Source: Acridotheres tristis (taxonomy: Eukaryota; Chordata; Aves; Passeriformes; Sturnidae). Taken from it: a stretch of DNA of 64,000 nucleotides. Of the stretch, positions 55,263-64,000 are shown piece after piece. The translations under genes and the position numbers were made by a program. Below the pieces are notes generated by a model. The model was given only the letters and a program-made list of their open reading frames with translations, was not told where the DNA came from and ran no database searches. The DNA lies in contig CM072885.1 in the NCBI GenBank assembly GCA_037013685.1, positions 67,683,785 to 67,747,784 on the forward strand, read 5' to 3'. Every line of letters starts with the position of its first letter. The stretch's first letter is position 1.

Positions 55263-58200
55263 GTGAGTGACCCCCGGGAGCGGGAGGGAAAGGAAGGGAA
55301 TGGGAGGGAAGGGAGCGGGCGGTGCCGTCCTTGGCAGCCCCGGCAGCCCGCGATCCTCGGCAGCCGTGCCGTGCCCTCTTCGCACGGGGGTCGGAGCGGG
55401 GATTTGCGCGGGGCACCGCGGGTTTGCTTTCCTGCATTCGGCCTGCCGGCTCTCACCCCATCTCTCTGCCGGCAAACCTACCCAAATCTGCTCGTGCTGG
55501 AGCTACAGAGCCCAGAGGCTTTGGGATGTTTCTCGTTCTTGGTGCCCTGGTGCGAACCTGGAAGGCGGCAAAGATGCTTTGATGCGAAGAGAAGCGCACG
55601 CAGAGCAGGAGGGAATGCGTACCCTGGAGAGGCTGCCGGGCTCGCTTTGTGCAAACTTTCGGGAGTACAGCAGGGCTCCGGCTAAGCGCTTTTTTTCCTC
55701 TGAAGTAGAGGAAAATTCTGACAGTGTGCTGTGGCTTTTTACGCTTCTCTTTTTGGAGTTACGGAAAAGTTTCGAATGGCTCACGGTTTTGTAAAAGGCT
55801 GTGATGTTGCTGCTGGTTTCTGGTTTTTAAACGATATCCGTACTTGGTACTAATCTAATTTGAAAGTATGTTTTCAACTGCGTGTTGGTGTTTAACTGTT
55901 GGTAGTTTCTAGTGTACTGGTCCTTTCATTACATGTTATAAACCTCCTGAAGTTTACTCTCACGAGTCAGGCTTGGTTTCAGTCTTAAAGCTTTGGACTG
56001 TAACTGTGCAAAGGAGCACCATGAACGTCTACTTCCACAAAGTCCATTACAGGACTTCAGCTTGTACATTTGTTCTCTATTATATGTGATATTAAGACTA
56101 AAACCACATATTTATTGTTCAGCAGTGTAACAGATCTGATTTCTTTGGCTAGGATAAATCCTCTAGTAGTAATCCTCTTTTTATGGCTGGTGAAATGAGA
56201 AGATGAGTTGTTCTACAAGTCTACTTTGCATTACATCCTTCATGCAATCTCACCGTGCCTTTTACTGTACATCACTTTGGCAAAGCCCTACCAAAAAATG
56301 CTTAGAGAAGATTTGTTCAGGTGGGCAGAGGGCTTGTGTAGAAGAAAGGGAAAAAACAAGTGAAAAGTATTTAAAAAATGAGGAGAGAGGGGCTGAGCCA
56401 GGTGTTTGGAGTTGTACAGCTGATGGTCCTTTCACTGCCAGCAATGCAAAGGGAAAAGGAGGGGATGAGAAAAATGTCCCCACTGAGAGAGTGGGGACAG
56501 CAGAGATGTGCAGGAGAAAACGATGTTCTTAGTGAATTGGGTTCTTCCTCTTTGCTTTAAGACAGGGTTATTTTTACATCTTTGTTATGGAAGTCATTCT
56601 GTTTTAAGACTGAAACTGGAGACAGTGACATTACTACAGTTACTACCAACGAAGACAGAACATGAACAAAATAATTGCATTATATTAAAATTCAATTATA
56701 TAAAATTCCAGGTTCTCCCAAATCCACCAGAGACGTTGCTGCTCATTGCAAACAGAAGGTATTTAAATGCTGATGGAAAGGGTGGGAGGGTAAAATCCTC
56801 TGGCAGGCAGTTCCTCACGGCTCAGCATCACAGGGGGCTGTGGTCACACTGGGCACTTGGTGTCATGTTTTCTTGGCCTTGTTGCCAGAATCCTTGGACC
56901 TGCTAACAGGAGGAAGGTTAGTCTGTGACCTTCCCCACCCTTCCTCCTGCCTTACTACCTCTAAAAGCCTGTTTTGTTTTAAGAGAAATCAGAAATCCGA
57001 GCAGAAGACAAATAGTATTTGTTTTATTTTGGCCGTTAAAACTAAGTAGTATTTCTTCAGTGGGGACAGAGATGGCTGTGTTTGTGACTCTGTGTGGTGA
57101 CTCTTTCCAGGTTCCTGGGAAGCTGGTGTAGAGGGGAGTGACTCTGCAAGCAATTAATAGTTTTTGTCTTGTTTCTGCATTGTTTTCTGTTGCATGTCCC
57201 AGGTGGGAACCCTATTGTAAGTCACTCCTGGGACTGACCAAGAGCTACCACCTCAACTTAGCTGATGCAACAGCCTCCCCAGTTAATGATAAAATACAAA
57301 AGCTTTTTATTGGGCAATTTTTCTAGGCAAAAGGCTAAAAGGCCATTGGGGCCAGAAAGATGAAAAGCTGCTGGGCTTGAAAGATCTACAGGAGATCACT
57401 GTTTCCATCTCCTGTGTCTGTAATGGAGATTCTTCTTGCCTCCCTAAAAGGCATTGTAGTACAGCCTCTGTATGGAAAGCCAAATATCTTTTTCTCTTTC
57501 TGGAGAAGTGATTCCTCCTCTTGCAATGCTGTAAGGACTCAGAGAAAATATTACTTTTCCTCTTAGCCATGCATGAGATGGAGCACAAGCCCCTCTGATG
57601 CCCTCACACCATGCCTGCTCTCAAGTCAATGTCTCAGAGCAAGTCTTCAGGCATGGTGGATCCTCCTGAGCTTTATGCTCCTCTCCTCCTCTTACCCCCC
57701 AGATTAGTGTGTGGTGGAGACAGCAGATGTCAGATGCCCAGGGGTGGGTGTTTGAGGAAGTGATGCTTAAAAATTGGGGCCTTGACTGTCCTCTCTTGAG
57801 GTATTTCCAGCTTTGCTGTGCAACAAAGTCATGCATGTTTAATAGTTTGGATAAAAGTGAATAAGGAGTCAGGAGAACATCCTGTAATCATCAGTATCCA
57901 GTGGCATTCATGATGCTTCATCACCATGTGCTGGGAGAGTCTTTGGCATGAGTTAAACACTGCTGTAATGTTAAAGGTTGAGGGATCAGCCTGAGGTGCA
58001 GGACTCGTGCTGTACACCACGGCTTGGGATTTCTGTGTGCCAAAGTTGATCTGGAAAGTTGAGCTTTGAGGGAGGTTGGGATGGGCTGGACGGGCACAGG
58101 GGATTGTATGGGCTCTTGTGAGTGATGGCTTTCCTTTGAAGGTGATGCTAAAATGAGTAGTTGGTCAAGTAAAGTAAAAAAATTTGGGTTTTTTTGTGAT

Positions 58201-60135
58201 GTGAGTGTATTAAGGTGATATTTGTACATATTCTTCCCAGAGAGCCTTGCTGGCAAGACTGTGTGCTCATGAGTAGGAGGGTGATTCTGTTGTTGTGGGG
58301 TTTGCCTTTTCATTCCTTTTTTTTTTCCTTTTAATTGAGCATGTTTGGCTGGTTTGCTGCCCGGTAGGTGTTCCTAGGAATTTTAAACATGTTTACAACT
58401 GAGTGAAGAGAAACAAGCAGGCTGCTTTGAGCTGAAGATGGGCACACTCTCCTCACACGAAATGTGGCCTGCTGTTGTCATCCAAAACAAGTTGTAACAG
58501 GCAGGACGGTGCCTCCCTGCCAGGAAACCCAGGGAGCTGCAGGCAGTCTGTTTACTGCTGCTGCTGACAGGCACTAACCTCTCTGGAGTGGGCTCTCCAC
58601 TGGGAATGTTTTCCTCATCTTTACGAGCTGCTGCACAGCACACTGTGCTCCTGCTGGAGATGGGGAAACTTTGTTACTCCATGGGTGAATGAAGTGTTGG
58701 GGAGGGAGAGAAAACAGAGATCTGGAGAGCACGTCCTGCATCCTGCCTTTACTGCTGTAATGCAGTTGGCTTGGCAGCAGGGATGGAAGGGACAAGGGCA
58801 GGGAGAGGTCTTTCCTCAGGGAAAACCCTCATCCCAAAATACTGCCACATTCCAGAGCTGCTGCAGTGCTGTTTGGATGGAGAAGGTAGTGGCTCTGACA
58901 AATCCCCCTGCTCCCTCTGCTCTTCTCTTCTGTGCCCAGCAATGCCTCTCTTGCCCACCTGTGCAGAAAGGAGTGACTGAGGGAGTGAGGGTGGTGTCAG
59001 TGGGCTGTGTTTGCAGACAGGATGTGCAATAATCCCCCTTTGATCTGAAATCTTGTGTCAACATGGTAAAAACAACCCCATCCCTGAAGAAACTTGGAGG
59101 TGAGGTCATTCCCAGCTATTGCTGTGCAGAATCTGTTTTTTCTGCTGCTGAGACCCATGGTATTTCAGGAGTCTATAAATCATTTGCACTGATTTATTGC
59201 AGGTCTGTGTGTCACACTGAGCCAGGCACAAGGAGGATGCCTGGTAGGGTGGAGTCCTGGGAGGTGAAGCTTGTAGGGACAAGGAGTTGGGGGGCCCCTT
59301 TTTTAACCTGCCCTTCCCAACTGCTACAACCTACCCCTGTTCCTCCACATTTCATTGTTGTGAGTAAATAATTCTGGAGTGTGTTATCTTCCTATCTTGG
59401 GTTGTGTTAGTGGTTTGTGTCTCACTCAGGTTTTCAGACTGCTGCTTTTCTAACTCGGGAGTGCACACTCCCACTGTCTGAAGTGGAAAATTGAAGAAAC
59501 CATGGAAATGTGCAAATAAAGAAATCCTTATGGCAAGACTTCCAACTCCTCAGTATGTACATCTTCAGTATCCCTTTCCTTTCCCAGAACATTGGCTTCT
59601 TAATTATGCTTGCACCAAGTGAGCTCTAACCTTCAGGCATCCAGGCCACTAAAAAGCACTGCAGGTTGTCTGAGTACTGATGTGAATGGGCAGGTGCATG
59701 TGTTTGTATGAGAAGAGCATCTGCCAGAAAGGTGGAATTGGACATTTAATGTAATGTATCAATTTCCTCCTCTCACCTGCGTGCACAAGGAGGAGCACAC
59801 CTACATCTGCAGGTTCATTCACATGCTCACAGGCTGCCTTTTGCAATCCTTCCTCCCTTTTGCAAGCTTACCTGCCTGGGCATGCAGGGTATCGTTCTCC
59901 TGCAGAGCCAATTGCCCCCGAGGTTCCTTAGTGCACGTGGAGAGAAATGGGGCCGTGTGGTCTCCAGTGGTGTCTGAAATGTGTATTTCCTCTCTGTGCA
60001 AGCTGTTAACCCAGGTATCCCCCTCAGAGCACCCCATCCTGACTGAAAGGAGTGCCTATACCTTGAAGCTTGCATGTGTGTACATGGAAGGACATCCATG
60101 GTGTGTCTGCTTGGAAGGACACTTGTGAGGCCACT

Positions 60136-60250
60136 GCTCACAGGGATCCCTGCCAGGCAGCCCCATTCCCAAAGCTCACAGGGATCCCTGCCAGGCAGCC
60201 CCATTCCCAAAGCTCACAGGGATCTGTGTCAGCCCCATTCCCAAAGCTCA
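60136..60250. repeat. 38-bp minisatellite, about 3 copies
   Basis: Units start GCTCACAGGGATC at 60136, 60174 and 60212 (period 38 bp), with a final partial unit starting at 60246 after a 34-bp unit. The first two are essentially identical; the third has a 4-bp deletion and substitutions. It is a direct head-to-tail array with no spacers, in B4GALNT3 intron 1. Confidence 0.92.
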
Positions 60251-61527
60251 CTGTGGGCTGTAGCTGTGGGTCAGGGCAGCCTCTCTGGAGGCTGAGCAGA
60301 GGCACTGGGCATCCTGCTCTGCTGTGTGTGAGGAGAGCCAGCATCCCCAGCCCCATGTTCACAGCACAGCCTGCTCTCACAGGCTCCAGGGGAGAATGCA
60401 GGGAGCAAGGGGGATCCCCCTATAGCTTGGATTGTTGGGTTCATTGACACAGCAGGTGGGGAAGCCCAGAATTCATGCTGGCTGTGCCATGCTTGTCCTG
60501 GGCCAGTGCTGGGGCACGTGCTGCAGGTAGGTTGTGAACCTGGTGCTTTTTCACCACCTAACGTGAAGCCAGGTGGGTGTTTGTTTTCTTGGAACTCGGC
60601 CTGCAGTTTATCTGGCCTCAGCAGATCCCCAGATAATTTGCCAAGATGACATATTACCTTTATGAATAAGCTCTTGTGTCATCTCTTCACGTACTCACGG
60701 TAACTATAAGAGATTTATGTCGTGGTGTGCCAAAACAGCATGTATTCCTCACCTTCCTGCTGTGAGTTGGACTGGATTAGGATCACTTGGATCTTAGAGG
60801 GGTGCCCCACACCACGGGGTTGGCAGAGGAATGGTTCTCTCTTCTGGAGGTGTGTTTCTGTGTGCTGCAGTAACAGAGAGGCTCTGCCTTCTCTCTCCTG
60901 CAAGTTCGGGCAGATGTGAGAGAAAATGGACATCATCTCTCACCTGGTGGTTTGGAATGACTGACATCTGCAGAATGGAAAAAGGGAGGATGTTCTCCTG
61001 AGGGCAGGGACTGTCTTGTAGGTCCTGGCAGTTGGGAATGGAGTAATGATGGGGTTCTTCCTCCAGTGCTATACCTCAGGAATTTATATGTTTTGTTGAG
61101 TTTCCCTTTCCTATTTGTTCTTGCTCTGCACTGATATTGCCTCTTACAGTTACTTCCCAATTCCATTGCTTTTCTTAGGCTTGCAGTAATTTTCCTGGAA
61201 AGGAAATAAGCTGGTGTGAGATTTCAGAAAGACTCACGTGCCTTGGGCGGAAACAGTTGTGAGTCTGGGCCTTGGATGCTCACCCTTTTCATGATGTTAG
61301 AAATTCATAGCCTGTGTGTGTCATGAGCCAAGCCAAAGTGCACTGGGATCTGGACCAGACCTGCTCTGTAGTTCTGCTTTCCTGAGAAGACTTTCCCATA
61401 CCAAAGTGCAAAGGCCTTGATGCTCCTGATGCTTAGATAGTCTGAGATTATGCTGCCATTAACTTCTCCTAAGACATCACAGAAAAATAATTTGTGTTGC
61501 CATAATAAGTAATTTAAATCAACTACA

Positions 61528-61558
61528 CATAATAATAATATTTATTATTATTATTATA
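61528..61558. repeat. (AAT)n/(ATT)n microsatellite
   Basis: AAT units run into ATT units, making an imperfect AT-only palindrome in B4GALNT3 intron 1. Confidence 0.9.
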
Positions 61559-63129
61559 CCTTCATAATGTAATCAGTCATTAGGATGTTGAATCATTTCA
61601 GACAATCCAGAGCTTGTTGGGTGGACTTGAGTCCCCTTGAAGCATCAGTGCCCCTCAAAAGATAACTAATTCTGATTTTATCATTTCCTAAGGCTTAGTT
61701 ATTTGAGCATTTTCTGATTATTTCTCATTTGAGTTGTCCTGGGGATTTTTGAGGGGAAAAGAGATCAAGGTGGGTTTTTTCCCCAACTTCTGAAATAAAG
61801 GGATTAGGCTGTCAGAGATGACTTTACAGTGTGTGTCTGATACTCTTACCTGGCAAAACTCTCACATCTGGGGCTATTTTTCCTTTTCTGTGGCACTGTG
61901 TCCTATCAGAGATACAAATGGTAAATTCAGGCCTTTGCCTCATCCATGGGGCTTTCCTTTCTTACTCCGGTGACCTCGATGTTCATTTCTGGCAGTTCAA
62001 ATATTCTTGGATTGTTTGGGTTTTTTACTAGTTGGAAATTGACAGCCAGTGCTAGTCAGTAATGTAAAAACACCGAATACAGATCAGTGGCTTGACTATA
62101 ACAGGCATGTTTTATCTTTTTCACTTTCTTTTTCTCCTGCCTTCTGAACTGTGAGCATTAGGAACTAGTAGCCTTACATGGCAGCCTGTGTTTCACTGAA
62201 ATATGTAAATTCACACTCACTAAACAGTAGTTCACTGTCACATACTGTTGTATTCCATTTACCAGTAAAAATATTTGATCTGTGATGGCCACAGAATTGC
62301 CTAGCAGAGCTCACTTGGAGTGGGGATAATCTGCATTTATGATACGTGTATTTTTTCCTGCCATTCCAAATAAATATTTCTGCCTTCCTTGAAGAGGCTA
62401 TTTAGTGATTTCCATGTCATTAGTGTGGGCTTGGCCCATATATTTGGAGTTGGCAACTCTGACAGCTTCCTCAGTGCTGCCACTCCTTTGAACCTAGTTA
62501 AGATATCTGCAGCCCTTCTCGTAAATACTTCACTTCCTAAATTAGTTTTATTTATATTTCGTAATGCAATTTTCTGTAAAATTGCAGTAGTCATGTCTGG
62601 GTGCTATTAACCCCATCTGAGCTGCAGAACAAAGTTTATAATGGGCTGAGAATATCCTGTCCAGACCACCCTGTATTAATAGCCTCCATTTACCTGCTGC
62701 AGCAGCTCACTCTGCAGTAGCTGCCACAGCCCATGTTTTGTTGTAAGCAGGCCAAAGTTGGGAGTGTTTTGTTTGTTTTCCATCAAAAATGCAAAATAAA
62801 CCAACCATCTGCCAAAACCAAGTTTTCCCATTGAAGCTGACTGAACTATAATTTCCAGAGGTGTACCTTGGTGATAATTGTCTGCCTTACATAAGGAGTA
62901 AAGAGCAATTGCAAAATGAGACTTGAAAACATCAATGTGTGCTTGTATCAGAGTAAATTCTGTAACCAGCAGTTGTGCCCCATAGTCTGTACTCCCACAC
63001 CAATGGGAGGGAGTAGTTAGCTGCATCTACTTGGAAATTCAAAATAACATCCTAGCCAAGGGATTAAGAGCTAAGGCATTATTAAGTAATTTCCCAGCTC
63101 ATGTGTTGCTTCTTTTTCTTGTTAGGGGA

Positions 63130-63156
63130 CAACTACAACAACAACAACAACAAAAA
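63130..63156. repeat. (CAA)n microsatellite
   Basis: About seven CAA units in B4GALNT3 intron 1. Confidence 0.9.
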
Positions 63157-64000
63157 GGCAGTGAAGAGGTTTGTTTTTAAATCTAGAGTAGAGCAAGGGT
63201 GAACTTTGAAGAGGAAGGAAGCACAGCCCTCTTTGGGCTCTGTGGGACTCCTGTGTTGTGGCCAGAGCAGGCTGAGGCTCATCCCTTGCTGAGTGTGGGG
63301 AGCTCAACATCTGCAGGGAACTGCATCTCTGGGGGGTCACAAAGGACCACATTCCCCCTCCCTGCTCCCCAGGATATTGTAGGCACCATCTCATCCAGGG
63401 AATCCCAGGCATGGGCTGAGGAGGAGGCTGGAGCCTAAAGCACCCAAGGGGAGGTGGAGGGCAGCCCAAGAGGCAGCAGAATGGTGGGGTCCCCAGGAAA
63501 GGGGCCCTCAGCCCCCCCCAGCCTCTTTGTTGATCACATCTTTCATGCCACAGGTGTCCCAGCTTCCCAGATATCCATCCTTGGCCCTGTGCATTGCTTC
63601 ATGCTGTGAGCCACCTTCTGTCCTGGGCCCTATAACTGCAGGGACCATGGCTGCTGACCCACAGCTCCCTGAGCTTTGAGCCCTAGGGTTCCAAGGGTGT
63701 TCAGAACAGAGGTGTCCCACAGCAGCAAGGCAAGTGGTTGCCCACTTTTTTTGTTGGAAGGCAGATAGGGATGCAAAGGAAGAGGGGAGATGCCATCACT
63801 CACATGGTAGTGGTGTAAACATCTGCATGGATCTAAATTCGTGTGGGTTCTAGAAAGATTTTCAGTGCTAAACACAGCCTGAACAGTGGTTTGTGGAAAA
63901 AGGTTTTGCCAAATTGATACTTGGTTTGCCTCCATGTGCTGGCTGTACCACCAGCTCTGAGTGGTTTGGTATTGACCATCATTCTCTGTCCCCTGTCAGG

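Larger units (their letters stand above)
54660..55450 (+). promoter_or_regulatory. B4GALNT3: B4GALNT3 CpG-island promoter and 5' UTR
   Basis: A sharp switch from AT-rich DNA to CpG-dense sequence spanning the first coding exon, with many GC-box-like runs and no TATA box. The reading frame of the start codon is open upstream to about 54671 with no in-frame ATG, so the start at 55121 is the first in frame. Long open frames on both strands here reflect base composition. Confidence 0.75.
55263..64000 (+). other. B4GALNT3 intron 1 (start; continues past window)
   Basis: At least 8.7 kb from the donor at 55263 to the window end. I looked for the conserved second-exon peptide (YGSWRELAKAL-like) and did not find it. 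It contains the 38-bp minisatellite, two microsatellites and short G-rich stretches (for example 58680-58800). Open frames up to about 130 codons are judged non-coding. First introns of this length in glycosyltransferase genes often carry enhancers, but none is identifiable here. Confidence 0.65.

Noticed and set aside
54574..55475. Open frames up to 276 codons on both strands around the B4GALNT3 start
   Set aside because: GC-rich composition and the tandem array remove stop codons in several frames; only the 142-nt exon has family similarity and a good donor.
58685..59109. Open frames of 69-115 codons on both strands in B4GALNT3 intron 1
   Set aside because: No similarity to the B4GALNT3 second exon or any protein I know, and they overlap on opposite strands.
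60136..60250. Possible CRISPR-like array
   Set aside because: The 38-bp units are directly abutting with no unique spacers, and the context is a vertebrate intron.

Overview
This window is vertebrate nuclear DNA, almost certainly from a bird. Three multi-exon genes with GT-AG introns are read by eye. The interspersed repeats include two recognisable avian/reptilian CR1 LINE fragments, and the introns are short. The gene order KDM5A - CCDC77 - B4GALNT3 matches the block on human chromosome 12p13.33, as I remember it. The species cannot be fixed from the sequence.

Layout: (1) 1-32353, minus strand: the 5' 20 exons of KDM5A (H3K4 demethylase), giving residues 1-1011. JmjN, ARID, PHD1, JmjC, the C5HC2 zinc finger and most of the PLU-1 region are here; the C-terminal exons lie left of base 1. 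All exons join in frame and the Fe(II)/2-oxoglutarate residues are intact. (2) 32354-35008: divergent intergenic region with two CpG-rich promoters (KDM5A about 32.1-32.95 kb, CCDC77 about 34.6-35.05 kb) and an antisense CR1 between them. (3) 35009-46373, plus strand: complete CCDC77, 11 coding exons, 490 aa, a coiled-coil protein. One intron appears to be GC-AG, and intron 3 carries an LTR-like repeat followed by a CR1. (4) 46374-about 54650: non-coding, holding the CCDC77 3' UTR and intergenic DNA. (5) about 54660-64000, plus strand: CpG island and first coding exon of B4GALNT3, a type II Golgi glycosyltransferase, then the start of a long intron 1 with a 38-bp minisatellite.

The three genes share no pathway; this is ordinary conserved synteny. 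KDM5A acts on chromatin, CCDC77 is a coiled-coil protein linked to the centrosome, and B4GALNT3 makes LacdiNAc on glycans. I found no RNA gene, CRISPR, prokaryote-like system or clearly new gene. The points most worth checking are RNA-level: a GC-AG intron, two NAGNAG acceptors, a weak KDM5A exon 13 donor with an in-frame alternative, a repeat-encoded uORF ending 8 nt before the B4GALNT3 start, and CTCF-like motifs.
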